DNA of 64,000 nucleotides from Lysinibacillus sphaericus OT4b.31. GTDB lineage: Bacteria; Bacillota; Bacilli; Bacillales_A; Planococcaceae. The translations under genes and the position numbers were made by a program. Numbering within the stretch: the first letter of the stretch is position 1; each line of letters starts with the position of its first letter. The notes beneath the pieces are model-generated. The model was not told the DNA's origin. It ran no database searches and saw only the letters and a program-made list of their open reading frames with translations. Shown piece by piece: positions 43,593-53,258 of this stretch. The stretch is from positions 2,256,691 to 2,320,690 of the forward strand of contig NZ_KB933398.1 in the NCBI RefSeq assembly GCF_000392615.1. The letters run 5' to 3'.

Positions 43593-45047
43593 ATGCAAAA
43601 AATTCCAATGTTGATCAATGGTGAGTGGGTACACGCAGACGGTGAAGACTTACTACGTGTGACGAATCCGTCTACTGGTGAAGACCTCGCGCAAATCATT
43701 AATGCCAGTGAAGCACAGGTAGATGAGGCCGTCAGAGCTGCACGTCTGGCGTTTGAAAGTGAAGAATGGCGTCAGGTGAGGGCGTTTGAGCGTGGTCAAC
43801 TGCTCATAGAGTGCGCGCGCTATATTCGCCTGCATGCAGAGGAATGGAGCTTGCTAGAGTGCCGTGATGTGGGGAAACCATTGACACAGGCACGTGCAGA
43901 TATTGAAGCGGCTGCTCGTTATTTTGAGTTTTACGGCGGCGCTGCGGACAAGGTTATGGGGGATACGATTCCGATTGAGGATGGACTTTTAAATGCGGTC
44001 GTGTTAGAGCCGGTAGGGATTACTGTACATATCGTGCCGTGGAACTACCCGATTCAAATTACAGCGAGAAGTGTGGCAGCGGCTATTGCCACGGGCAATG
44101 CGGTGATTGTCAAGAGTGCGGAAGATACGCCTTTGACGACACATGCCATGACCGAATGGTTTGCCGATAAATTGCCAAAAGGCATTTTCCAACATATTAC
44201 GGGATTAGGGCGTGATGTCGGCCCATATTTAACATCTCATCCTGATATTAATCATATTACCTTTACAGGCTCGGTATCTACCGGCATTGCTGTGATGAAA
44301 GCAGCGGCCGAAAATATTGTCCCTGTGACATTAGAGCTGGGCGGGAAATCACCGAACATTGTCTTTGCAGATGCATCGATGGAACAGGCAGTGGAGGGGG
44401 TACTCCGAGCCATTGTTCAAAATGCAGGGCAAACTTGCTCAGCGGGCGCGCGCTTACTCATTGAAGAGCGTGCAAAAGAGCCGTTTATCGCTCAGTTAGT
44501 CGAGAGATTCCAAGCATTAACGGTCGGTCCGGGTGAAGCGGATGTCGATATGGGTCCACTATTAAATGAGCGCCAATATACGAAGATTTCAGCCCTATTA
44601 CAACAGGCGAAGGACGATGGCTATGTTATCACAGGTGGCGAAACATTGACGATTGCGGGCTATGAAAACGGCTATTATATAGAGCCCACGATTGTGGATG
44701 GTGTAGATGCGAACCATGCGCTTGCCCAGGAGGAAATTTTTGGGCCGGTATTAACCGTTTTGTCTTTTACAACGGTTGAAGAAGCGATTGCTATAGCAAA
44801 CAGTACCGATTATGGATTAGTGGCAGGTGTGTGGTCAAAGGATTTAGATACGGCACATTATGTGGCAAGTCGTGTCAAGGCTGGACAAGTGTTTGTCAAT
44901 AATTATGGGGCAGCCGGCGGCATTCAAATGCCATTTGGAGGCTATAAGAAGAGCGGCATAGGTCGTGAAAAGGGCTTTGTTGCATTGAGAAATTACACGC
45001 AAATGAAAAATATTGCGATACGCTATGCACCACCCAATCGGATGTGA
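43593..45047 (+). CDS. Aldehyde dehydrogenase
   Basis: 484 residues. N-terminal PMLINGEWVHADGEDLLRVT, the PWNYPIQ segment, the catalytic Glu in LELGGKSPNIVF, the nucleophile Cys in NAGQTCSAGARL, and the EEIFGPVLTV and PFGGYKKSGIGRE motifs are all intact. It resembles betaine/aminoaldehyde-type dehydrogenases and should oxidise an aldehyde, perhaps a semialdehyde produced by the aminotransferase of this cluster, to an acid with NAD(P). The start at 43593 has AGGAGGG 8 nt upstream; an in-frame ATG-less start inside the SDR gene is rejected. Confidence 0.88.
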   Translation: MQKIPMLINGEWVHADGEDLLRVTNPSTGEDLAQIINASEAQVDEAVRAARLAFESEEWRQVRAFERGQLLIECARYIRLHAEEWSLLECRDVGKPLTQARADIEAAARYFEFYGGAADKVMGDTIPIEDGLLNAVVLEPVGITVHIVPWNYPIQITARSVAAAIATGNAVIVKSAEDTPLTTHAMTEWFADKLPKGIFQHITGLGRDVGPYLTSHPDINHITFTGSVSTGIAVMKAAAENIVPVTLELGGKSPNIVFADASMEQAVEGVLRAIVQNAGQTCSAGARLLIEERAKEPFIAQLVERFQALTVGPGEADVDMGPLLNERQYTKISALLQQAKDDGYVITGGETLTIAGYENGYYIEPTIVDGVDANHALAQEEIFGPVLTVLSFTTVEEAIAIANSTDYGLVAGVWSKDLDTAHYVASRVKAGQVFVNNYGAAGGIQMPFGGYKKSGIGREKGFVALRNYTQMKNIAIRYAPPNRM

Positions 45048-45062
45048 CAAGGAGGGAAGCGT

Positions 45063-46091
45063 GTGGAACGAGCACAAGAGCAGCAAGTGCTGTTAGAAGT
45101 GAAGCATTTAAAAATACAATTTCACTTAAAAAATGGCAAACAGGCAAAAGTAGTCGATGATGTTAGTTTTTCTATTCGCAAAGGTGAAACCGTGGCACTT
45201 GTAGGTGAATCTGGCAGTGGAAAAAGCATTACATCCTTGTCGATTATGCGCTTGCTTCCGATACCTCCTGGAGAAATCACAGCAGGCACTATTAAACTGA
45301 ATGGCAAAAATCTATTAGATTATAAAAGTAAAGAGATGAGTCATATAAGAGGTAATGAAATTACTATGATTTTCCAAGAGCCGATGACATCGTTGGATCC
45401 TGTTTTTACGATTGGCAATCAGATAATTGAAGCCATTCGTCGGCATCAAAAGGTGTCCAAAAAAGAAGCATGGGAGCAATCGCTAAAGCTCCTACAAGAA
45501 GTGGGCATTGCCAACGCAGAAAAAATTATTGCTGAATATCCCCATCAGCTATCAGGAGGCATGCGGCAACGTGTCATGATTGCGATGGCGATGTCCAATA
45601 ACCCTCAGTTACTAATTGCCGATGAGCCGACAACGGCATTGGATGTAACGGTGCAAGCACAAATTCTAAAGCTCATGATGAAAATGAAGAAAGAGCATCA
45701 TTCCGCTATTTTGTTTATCACACATGATATGAGTGTTGTGGCAGAAACAGCCGATCGGGTCATGGTGATGTATGCAGGGCAAATCGTTGAAGAGGCACCG
45801 GTACGAGAGTTATTTCTAAATCCGAAGCATCCTTATACAAGTGCCTTATTAAAAACGATGCCAAGTCTTGAGACAGATGCAAAAAGATTACCTTCTATTC
45901 CAGGCACTGTGCCACCAGCTTATGCACTGCCAGATGGCTGTCGCTTTGCACCACGTTGTCCGTTTATGATGGCGAAATGCCAGCATATGCAGCCAGAAGT
46001 TTCTTATATCCAAGATGAGCATAAAGTACGCTGTCATTTATTCACAGAGAAAGGGGAGCTTGCGCATGACGGAGAAAGAAGTCTTACTTGA
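45063..46091 (+). CDS. Oligopeptide-type ABC transporter ATPase (OppD/DppD)
   Basis: 342 residues from a GTG start behind AAGGAGGG. Walker A GESGSGKS, Q-loop FQEPMTSLDP, signature LSGGMRQR, Walker B LLIADEPTTALD and the H-loop are complete. The C-terminal oligopeptide_HPY-type extension (PDGCRFAPRCPFMMAKC) has the conserved Cys residues. Pairs with the following OppF-type ATPase to power the importer encoded by 48129-51480. Its end overlaps the start of the next gene. Confidence 0.92.
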   Translation: MERAQEQQVLLEVKHLKIQFHLKNGKQAKVVDDVSFSIRKGETVALVGESGSGKSITSLSIMRLLPIPPGEITAGTIKLNGKNLLDYKSKEMSHIRGNEITMIFQEPMTSLDPVFTIGNQIIEAIRRHQKVSKKEAWEQSLKLLQEVGIANAEKIIAEYPHQLSGGMRQRVMIAMAMSNNPQLLIADEPTTALDVTVQAQILKLMMKMKKEHHSAILFITHDMSVVAETADRVMVMYAGQIVEEAPVRELFLNPKHPYTSALLKTMPSLETDAKRLPSIPGTVPPAYALPDGCRFAPRCPFMMAKCQHMQPEVSYIQDEHKVRCHLFTEKGELAHDGERSLT

Positions 46092-47043
46092 AATCAATCA
46101 TTTAAAAGCTTACTTTCCTGTGAAACGAAAGTCGATGAAGGAAGAGAAAAAAGTCGTTAAAGCTGTTGACGATATTTCTATTGAAATCTTTCGTGGGGAG
46201 ACCCTTGGTATTGTAGGGGAATCAGGGTCGGGCAAATCGACGTTTGGGCGCACGATTTTGCAACTTGTTGAACCGACAGCGGGCGAAATTTTGTATAAAG
46301 GGCAACCAATTCAGCATTTGAAGGGACGTAAATTGCAAAAATATCGCAATCAAATGCAAATGATTTTTCAGGACCCATTTGCCTCCCTAAATCCTCGCAT
46401 GCGTATTGGCACCATTATTGAAGAACCGATGGCATTACAATTGTCGTTCACAAAAGAGCAACGGAAAGAACGAGTCAAGGAGCTTTTACAAAAGGTTGGT
46501 TTACCAGAAGATGCGATGCAAAAATTTCCACATGAATTCTCAGGTGGACAACGGCAACGTATCGGTATTGCGCGTGCACTGGCCATTAATCCAGAATTTA
46601 TCATTGCGGACGAGCCCGTATCAGCACTCGATGTATCCGTGCAATCACAGGTCTTGAACTTGATGATGGACTTGCAAGATGAATTCCATTTGACGTATTT
46701 ATTTATTTCACATGATTTAAGTGTCGTCAAGCACATTAGTGATCGTGTAGCAGTCTTGTACTTAGGGCGAGTGGTGGAAATTGGCACGAAAAAGGAGTTA
46801 TACGCGCAGCCACTCCATCCGTATACGCAGGCATTATTATCTGCGATTCCTGTTGTGAATTTTGATGAGCCGAAACAGGTCATTCCATTGCAGGGCGAGC
46901 TACCGAGTCCCATGAATCCACCTGTTGGTTGTGTCTTCCATACGCGGTGTCCATTTGTGATGGAAAAATGTCAGCAGAAGCGCCCCACACTGCAAGACAT
47001 AAATGAGCAGCAACGAGTAGCTTGCTTTTTATATGATAAATAA
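46066..47043 (+). CDS. Oligopeptide-type ABC transporter ATPase (OppF/DppF)
   Basis: 325 residues. The start at 46066 (MTEKEVLLEINHL) has GAAAGGGGAG upstream and overlaps oppD by 26 nt. Walker A GESGSGKST, Q-loop FQDPFASLNPRM, signature FSGGQRQR, Walker B FIIADEPVSALD. The C-terminal VGCVFHTRCPFVMEKC matches the OppF extension. It is the second ATPase of the importer. Confidence 0.92.
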   Translation: MTEKEVLLEINHLKAYFPVKRKSMKEEKKVVKAVDDISIEIFRGETLGIVGESGSGKSTFGRTILQLVEPTAGEILYKGQPIQHLKGRKLQKYRNQMQMIFQDPFASLNPRMRIGTIIEEPMALQLSFTKEQRKERVKELLQKVGLPEDAMQKFPHEFSGGQRQRIGIARALAINPEFIIADEPVSALDVSVQSQVLNLMMDLQDEFHLTYLFISHDLSVVKHISDRVAVLYLGRVVEIGTKKELYAQPLHPYTQALLSAIPVVNFDEPKQVIPLQGELPSPMNPPVGCVFHTRCPFVMEKCQQKRPTLQDINEQQRVACFLYDK

Positions 47044-47142
47044 ACTGAATTTTCAATATTCATTAGAGGAAAGCACTCATTGCTATCGATGATGAGATGG
47101 AAGAAGTCGTGGCATAAATTGATAAAAAACGAGGTGTTGACG

Positions 47143-48108
47143 ATGTTTGGCAATATTACCGATGTGCCTGGTGTGAAAGTAGGACATGCAGAAAATAGGG
47201 AAGGCATCACAGGTTGCACTGCCATCCTTGTGGAAAATGGTGCAGTATGTGGGGTCGATGTACGAGGCTCTGCACCGGGCACACGTGAAACAGATGCGCT
47301 CGACCCGATAAATGAAATCGAGCTTGTACACGGTATTTGCTTATCGGGTGGCAGTGCATTTGGCTTAGATGCAGCAACAGGGGTTATGCACTATTTGGAA
47401 GAGCAAGGGGTTGGCGTTGACGCGGGTATCGTGAAAATTCCGATTGTACCAAGTGCAGTGCTGTTCGATTTATTTATAGGTGATTCACATACAAGACCAA
47501 CAGCGCAAATGGGCTATGAGGCGGCAAAAAATGCGGTCGTTGGTGCTTTTGCGAACGGCAATACAGGAGCAGGCTATGGTGCAACGGTTGGCAAACTCGC
47601 AGGCCCACAATTTTGCATGAAAGGTGGGTTAGGCAGTACTTCTACGACTGGACAAGATGGTCTTGTTGTTGGCGCAATAGTAGCTGTTAATGCGGTCGGG
47701 GACGTTAAGGATCCGAATACAAGAGAAATCCTTGTCGGAGCACGTAATGCTGAAACAGCACAATGGATTGATAGTTGCGCTTATTTAGAACAGCATGCCC
47801 AATCACAAGCATTAGCTGGAATGAATACGACGATTGGCGTCATTGCCGTGAACGCAAAATTAACAAAAGCGCAAGCCAAAAAAATAGCACAGCTCACACA
47901 AAATGCACTGGCACGGACGATTTACCCTGTTCACACAATGCTGGATGGCGATACGATTTTCGTGCTAGGCACAGGCGACAAAACGTATCCGGTTGACTAC
48001 ATTGGGCACTTAGCGACACAGGTCATGGAAGAGGCTATTGTGGTTGGGGTAAAAGCCGCTGATAAATTGGGGGATGTTGAAAGCTATGTAAGTATACAAA
48101 GCACATAA
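47143..48108 (+). CDS. P1-family aminopeptidase (DmpA/BapA type, N-terminal nucleophile)
   Basis: 321 residues. Family motifs: ITDVPGVKVGHAENREGITG at the start, DVRGSAPGTRETDALDP, LSGGSAFGLDAATGV, GNTGAGYGATVGKL and the autocleavage region ALAGMNTTIGVIAVN, where a Thr is the likely new N-terminal nucleophile. DmpA/BapA enzymes release N-terminal D-residues or beta-amino acids from peptides and amides. It lies between the transporter ATPases and the binding protein, so its substrate is probably what the importer brings in. The start at 47143 follows GAGGTG; an upstream TTG is rejected. Confidence 0.87.
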   Translation: MFGNITDVPGVKVGHAENREGITGCTAILVENGAVCGVDVRGSAPGTRETDALDPINEIELVHGICLSGGSAFGLDAATGVMHYLEEQGVGVDAGIVKIPIVPSAVLFDLFIGDSHTRPTAQMGYEAAKNAVVGAFANGNTGAGYGATVGKLAGPQFCMKGGLGSTSTTGQDGLVVGAIVAVNAVGDVKDPNTREILVGARNAETAQWIDSCAYLEQHAQSQALAGMNTTIGVIAVNAKLTKAQAKKIAQLTQNALARTIYPVHTMLDGDTIFVLGTGDKTYPVDYIGHLATQVMEEAIVVGVKAADKLGDVESYVSIQST

Positions 48109-48128
48109 GGCAAAGGGGGAGAAAAGGG

Positions 48129-49682
48129 ATGAAGCAGACAAAGAATTGGATGTTCCTAATGTTGACAGTAATTGTAGGTCTAATCATGACTGCCTGTTCG
48201 AGTGATGAGGGGAAGGACGCAAGCCAAGGTACTACAGATGGATCGCTGGCAGATGTACCGCAAGCCATCGTGGTACGTGTAAATGATGACCCCGACTTTT
48301 TAGATCCACATAAAGCGACAGCATCAATTTCTTACCAAATGATTCTCAATATTTTTGAAGGGCTCATGGCGCCAGAAACGGATGGTTCGTTAAAGGAAGG
48401 CCTAGCGGAAAGCTATGAAATTTCCGAGGATGGATTAACCTATACATTTAAAATCCGTCCAGGTGTGAAATTCCACAATGGTGAGGATGTTACGGTGGAA
48501 GATATTCAATACTCATTTGATCGTTTAATGGGCAAGAATGGTGGCGAGAAAATGTCGAATAACTTCGATAATGTTGCGTCTACTGAAGCACCAGATGCTA
48601 GCACTTTTGTCATCACATTAAAAGAACCGAATTCAAACTTCTTATATTCATTAACAGCACGACAATCGGCAATTGTTCCGAAAAGCAATGATGGTAAACA
48701 TAATGAAAACCCAATCGGCACAGGGCCATTCGCGTACGTGAAATATTCTCCAGGAACCAATTTGGAGTTAACAAAAAATGAAAACTACTGGAAAGAAGGC
48801 CTACCTTATTTAGATAAAGTAACGTTTGCTTTCCAATCAGACGATCAAGCAGCAATCATGAGCCTAATGGCCAACGAAGTTGACTTAACAAGTGTACCTT
48901 GGCAACGAGTAGGTGAAGTGGAGGGTAGCCATACTTTATCACATCAAAATAATAACTCATCGTTAATCGTGACATTTAATGAAACAAAAGCACCATTTGA
49001 TAATGTCAAAGTACGTCAAGCCATGAACTATGCTATTAGCAAATCAGATATTATTGACTCCGTGTTTGCAGGTTACGCAGTACCGCTTGGCTCAAATATG
49101 AGTCCAGCGATGGGTGACTTCCAAAAAACGGGCTTAGAAAAAATGTATGCACAAGACGTGGAAAAAGCAAAAGCTTTACTAGCAGAGGCTGGCTATCCTG
49201 ACGGCTTCAAAACAAAAATTACCGTTTCGTCGCACAATGATATGTATTCAAATATAGCGCAAATCGTTGTGGCTAATTTAAAGGAAATAGGTGTAGATGT
49301 GGAAATTGAGGTCGTGGAGTGGGGTATTTGGCTTGATCGAGTGTACTTTGGCCGCGATTATCAAATGACGACGATAGATTTAACGGGTCGTGCGTCAGCC
49401 TATGAAATTTTAAATGATTATATTTCAACGAATGACGGCGAAAACTTCTTCCTGTTTAGAAATGATGAGTATGACCAAATTATGACGGATGTCCTGAAAG
49501 AAACAGATCAGGCGAAACAGATTGCCTACTACCAACGTGCACAAGAAATCTTAGCTGAGCAAGCAGCGGCAGTTTATATCGCGGATTATCAAATCGTTTG
49601 GGGCTCAGATAAGCAAGTAACTGGTTTGAAGAGTTATCCATTCTGGTTCCATGATATGTCTGAGGTCAAGTTCTCTAACTAG
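48129..49682 (+). CDS. Oligopeptide/dipeptide-binding lipoprotein (SBP family 5)
   Basis: 517 residues. The lipoprotein signal MKQTKNWMFLMLTVIVGLIM ends at the lipobox MTAC (Cys near 23). The mature part has the family 5 signature region (LAESYEISEDGLTYTFKIRP GVKFHNGEDV), NPIGTGPFAY and AKALLAEAGYPDG. It should be anchored to the outer face of the membrane and deliver a peptide or peptide-like ligand to the permeases that follow. AAGGGGGAG precedes the ATG; the permease gene follows after 16 nt. Confidence 0.92.
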   Translation: MKQTKNWMFLMLTVIVGLIMTACSSDEGKDASQGTTDGSLADVPQAIVVRVNDDPDFLDPHKATASISYQMILNIFEGLMAPETDGSLKEGLAESYEISEDGLTYTFKIRPGVKFHNGEDVTVEDIQYSFDRLMGKNGGEKMSNNFDNVASTEAPDASTFVITLKEPNSNFLYSLTARQSAIVPKSNDGKHNENPIGTGPFAYVKYSPGTNLELTKNENYWKEGLPYLDKVTFAFQSDDQAAIMSLMANEVDLTSVPWQRVGEVEGSHTLSHQNNNSSLIVTFNETKAPFDNVKVRQAMNYAISKSDIIDSVFAGYAVPLGSNMSPAMGDFQKTGLEKMYAQDVEKAKALLAEAGYPDGFKTKITVSSHNDMYSNIAQIVVANLKEIGVDVEIEVVEWGIWLDRVYFGRDYQMTTIDLTGRASAYEILNDYISTNDGENFFLFRNDEYDQIMTDVLKETDQAKQIAYYQRAQEILAEQAAAVYIADYQIVWGSDKQVTGLKSYPFWFHDMSEVKFSN

Positions 49683-49698
49683 AAAGGGATGAGCGCAA

Positions 49699-50640
49699 AT
49701 GATGTATATAATACGTCGATTCATCCTGTTAATAACAACCATCCTTCTAGTGTCGATGATTACTTTTGGTGTTTTTCAAATTTTACCTGGTGATCCCGTT
49801 CGAACGATGTTAGGGACAGAAGCGGATCCCACACAAATTGAAAATTTGCGGTCTGAACTTGGCTTGGACCGCCCTCTTTATGAACAATATGGTGATTGGA
49901 TGAAGGGATTATTGACAGGGGAATTAGGTAATTCAATTCGTTTCTCGATGCCTGTAAAAGATTTATTGTTTGATAGACTTCCTGTAACGATGTCGCTAGC
50001 GGGTCTCACCCTCATTATTGTATTAACCGTGTCGCTGCCGTTAGGACTGTTTGCGGCACGCAGACAAAATAAGTTAAGTGATGTGTCGTTATCGACTGTG
50101 ACGCAAATTGGCATGGCCGTACCTTCTTTTTGGCTAGGGATGATGCTCATTTTATATGTGGGGATGCAATTTAGCTTTTTCAAAATTAGTGGCTATATTT
50201 CATGGTCACAAAGTGTATCTGGTGCGCTAAGTACGCTCATTCTACCGGCGTTAACGATAGCCATTCCACAGATTGCAGTCAATTTCCGCTACGTACGAAC
50301 AGCGATTTTAGAGCAAATACAGCTCGATTATGTGCGTACGATACGGAGTAAGGGGATGTCAGAGCGCAATGTGATGTATAAGCACGTCTTGAAAAATTCC
50401 ATGATTCCGATTTTGACGGTATTTGGACTGATTATGGCAGAGGTTGTTGCTGGGACAATCATCGTAGAACAAGTATTTTCATTGCCAGGCATTGGTCAGC
50501 TGCTGATCACAGCCATCAGTAACCGTGACTTCCCATTAGTACAGGGAATTGTAATGTATATTACAGTTGCCGTAGTCGTTATTAATTTTATTGTTGATAT
50601 TTTATATTCCGTATTAGATCCAAGAATTCGATTGCGATGA
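49699..50640 (+). CDS. Peptide ABC transporter permease (DppB/OppB)
   Basis: 313 residues with six membrane helices. N-terminal RRFILLITTILLVSMITFGV then ILPGDPVRTMLG, the usual DppB start; the EAA loop is at YVRTIRSKGMSERNVMYKHV. GTIIVEQVFSLPGIGQLL near residue 255 is also characteristic. Forms the channel with the DppC protein, whose gene follows after 12 nt. Confidence 0.92.
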   Translation: MMYIIRRFILLITTILLVSMITFGVFQILPGDPVRTMLGTEADPTQIENLRSELGLDRPLYEQYGDWMKGLLTGELGNSIRFSMPVKDLLFDRLPVTMSLAGLTLIIVLTVSLPLGLFAARRQNKLSDVSLSTVTQIGMAVPSFWLGMMLILYVGMQFSFFKISGYISWSQSVSGALSTLILPALTIAIPQIAVNFRYVRTAILEQIQLDYVRTIRSKGMSERNVMYKHVLKNSMIPILTVFGLIMAEVVAGTIIVEQVFSLPGIGQLLITAISNRDFPLVQGIVMYITVAVVVINFIVDILYSVLDPRIRLR

Positions 50641-50652
50641 GAGGTGGATACG

Positions 50653-51480
50653 ATGAAAAATAGTCAGAGATACACGAAAAATATTAACATAATCATTGGT
50701 CTACTTGTTATCGTCGGATTCTTCTTGGCCATGCTTGTCAGTTTCTTTTATACGCCACATGATGTGAATTCGATGAATATCCCTGATAAATTGCGTGGTC
50801 CAAGTAGTACGTATTTTTTTGGTACAGATGAATTTGGCCGTGATATTTTTAGTCGCATTATGCAAGGTACGCAAACAGCCTTTGCGGTGGGGATACTAAC
50901 GGTGCTAATTGGTACGACATTTGGCATTTTAATTGGTGGCATAGCAGGTTATGTAGGGGGCTGGATTGATGAGATTTTTATGCGTCTCATGGATGCGTTA
51001 ATGGCTTTCCCGGGCATTATTTTAGCACTCATGCTTGTGGCGATTTTTGGTCCAGGTATCGTCAACACGGCCATTGCGCTAGGGATTATTGCGATACCGT
51101 CCATTGCCAGAATTTCGCGTAGTGGCTTTGTCCAGCATCGCGATGCAGAATATGTGCTAGCCGCAAAATTGATTGGCGTGAAGCCGTATAACATTATGTT
51201 CCGCCATATTTTACCGAATATCTCCTCACAAATTATTGTAGCGGCTACTGTAACTTTTGCGACGGCGATGCTAGCTGAGGCGGCCCTTAGTTATTTAGGG
51301 CTTGGCGTCCAACCACCAAACCCAAGCTGGGGACGTATGCTAAAGGATTCGCAAGCGTATTTAGTGAAAGCACCGTGGTACACTTTTGCGCCAGGGGGAG
51401 CTATCACTATATTAGTACTAGGGTTGTATATGTTAAGTAATGCCTTACGCGATTATATGGACCCTCGTTCAAAATCGTAG
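50653..51480 (+). CDS. Peptide ABC transporter permease (DppC/OppC)
   Basis: 275 residues with six helices. Conserved FGTDEFGRDIFSRIMQGTQ near residue 55 and the EAA loop (YVLAAKLIGVKPYNIMFRHI) identify the C-type permease. The start at 50653 has GAGAGG 8 nt upstream; an in-frame GTG 9 nt before would place the site too close. Its last 12 nt overlap the end of the convergent PucR gene, so there is no room for a terminator between them. Confidence 0.92.
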   Translation: MKNSQRYTKNINIIIGLLVIVGFFLAMLVSFFYTPHDVNSMNIPDKLRGPSSTYFFGTDEFGRDIFSRIMQGTQTAFAVGILTVLIGTTFGILIGGIAGYVGGWIDEIFMRLMDALMAFPGIILALMLVAIFGPGIVNTAIALGIIAIPSIARISRSGFVQHRDAEYVLAAKLIGVKPYNIMFRHILPNISSQIIVAATVTFATAMLAEAALSYLGLGVQPPNPSWGRMLKDSQAYLVKAPWYTFAPGGAITILVLGLYMLSNALRDYMDPRSKS

Positions 51481-53106
51481 GAAATCGGGCGCTGTTTTAT
51501 TTAATAATTCGTACGCCTTCATGGCCATTTCTAAATTGAGCCGATACGGAGCTTGTAAAAAGTCAGCGCCTAAAATACTTTCGAGCCGCTCAATACGTTT
51601 ATATAAGGTTTGGCGCACGATAAATAATTGTTCCGCGGTATCATTTTTAGCCCCATTACAGGCTAAATAGACACCAAGCGTTTGATAAAGGTCATGACCA
51701 TTTTTTTGATCGATCAGCAGTATTTCCTGTAAATAATCTTTCACATATTGTAATAGGGTAGCGTTATCTTGCTGTAATAATAGTCGATACACGCCTAAAT
51801 CCTTAAAGTAAATAGAGGAAGTAAGCTGATTATGTTGCATTTGAATGACAGACTTTGCTTCCTTATAGCCTTGCGGTACAGATTCAATCGTCTGATAGAC
51901 ATGGCTAATACCGAAAGTGATGGCTAGTTGATTGAAGGGCTGTGGTGCTTTTCGAGAAACAATTTGTTGCATCGCTTGATTAAAGCTTTCCTGATTTTCC
52001 TTGACATCGTCAGCCGCAATGAAAAACGCAAGGATGATTATTTCGTGCTGACGTACAGAAACGGTCGGGAAAAAACCTAGCTTTTTTAAAATGGAACGAA
52101 CATACATGGCATTATGTAACTGAACTTCTTGCCAGTTCTCCTCTGAAACGAAGTGGGCTTGATAATGAATATTTAGCACGACTACACGATGAAATAAGTT
52201 GCGACTTTCAATCGGTAGATAGCTTTGATAATGCTGAATATCAACAGGTTGACCTTGAATGAGGGCTAAGATAAATTCATCTTCTCGACTTTGTTGACGT
52301 TCCTGGAGCATGCGATTGCGCATTAAAATATGCGCAATGGACATCGTCGCACGTTCAAGGTTTAACAGCGTATAATTACTTGGCTTTGGTTGCTTTGTAT
52401 GCATGCATAAATAACCCCAAACTTGTCCAAGTCCATTGACAGGAATCATGACGAAATGGTCACTTTGAATCGTTAGGAAATGGAGCGGCTCCTGGACATC
52501 CTGCTGCTGGCAATGTTCTTCAATGAAGCGTAAATGTTTCTTTGCCTCCACTGGATAATAAAAGCTTTTCGTATCTTCCGAGACAAATAAAAAATGGGCA
52601 TCGGTATCTTGATGGAGCACCTGTAAAATTTTTAAAATACCATTGGGCATTAACGACAACTCCATAAACGTTTTTGATATGGTATCCAGCTGTGTTAACG
52701 CTTGTTGATGTTGATTAATGATGTACGTATGTAAATCTTGCGTAATATCAATAAAGCGGACAATCTTGTCAAAAATAATGATAGGAAAATGATGTTCATC
52801 TGCCAAGGCAACAAGCTCCTCGGGCACATGGTCAAAATAGTCACCAATTTCAATACAAAGGGCGGCTGCCTCATTGCGAATCAAGTTTTGTAAATAGGCG
52901 ACTTGTGTTTCGCGTTCTAATTGTAAACCGACACCAGTCGTTAAAATCAGCTCACCACCATTTATTAACGTATCAAAATCTTTAATTTCTAAAATATGTG
53001 TCCATAGTACTTGGCGATTTACGCCTTGGTGGCCCGCGATGAGCTTGGCTGCTTCAAAATGCTTTCGCTTTAATACATCTTGCACGAGTAAAGGATATTT
53101 CGTCAT
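51469..53106 (-). CDS. PucR-family transcriptional regulator
   Basis: 545 residues. The N-terminal PucR sensor domain (about 3-125) has VLKRKHFEAAKLIAGHQGVN and GGELILTTGVGL. A GGDEF-like/CdaR middle follows, and a C-terminal HTH_30 has the typical ACNGAKNDTAEQLFIVRQTL YKRIERLE arrangement. The start at 53106 is set by a GCAGGTG site; the open frame extends 32 codons upstream without a site. Family members respond to purines, amino acids or GABA. Sitting between the importer and the aminotransferase on the opposite strand, it is the likely activator of both. Confidence 0.85.
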   Translation of the reverse strand: MTKYPLLVQDVLKRKHFEAAKLIAGHQGVNRQVLWTHILEIKDFDTLINGGELILTTGVGLQLERETQVAYLQNLIRNEAAALCIEIGDYFDHVPEELVALADEHHFPIIIFDKIVRFIDITQDLHTYIINQHQQALTQLDTISKTFMELSLMPNGILKILQVLHQDTDAHFLFVSEDTKSFYYPVEAKKHLRFIEEHCQQQDVQEPLHFLTIQSDHFVMIPVNGLGQVWGYLCMHTKQPKPSNYTLLNLERATMSIAHILMRNRMLQERQQSREDEFILALIQGQPVDIQHYQSYLPIESRNLFHRVVVLNIHYQAHFVSEENWQEVQLHNAMYVRSILKKLGFFPTVSVRQHEIIILAFFIAADDVKENQESFNQAMQQIVSRKAPQPFNQLAITFGISHVYQTIESVPQGYKEAKSVIQMQHNQLTSSIYFKDLGVYRLLLQQDNATLLQYVKDYLQEILLIDQKNGHDLYQTLGVYLACNGAKNDTAEQLFIVRQTLYKRIERLESILGADFLQAPYRLNLEMAMKAYELLNKTAPDFLRF

Positions 53107-53258
53107 AAATAAGCACCTGCCCTTCAAATATAGACAATAATACTTTATTATGTGAGAAAAATCAGAAAATTTCAATGCATAAAAACTATCATCATAGGTC
53201 AAGGCATGTTAAAGGGGAAATGGCTAGACAATGTTTATAACGAACGGAGGTTTTATAT

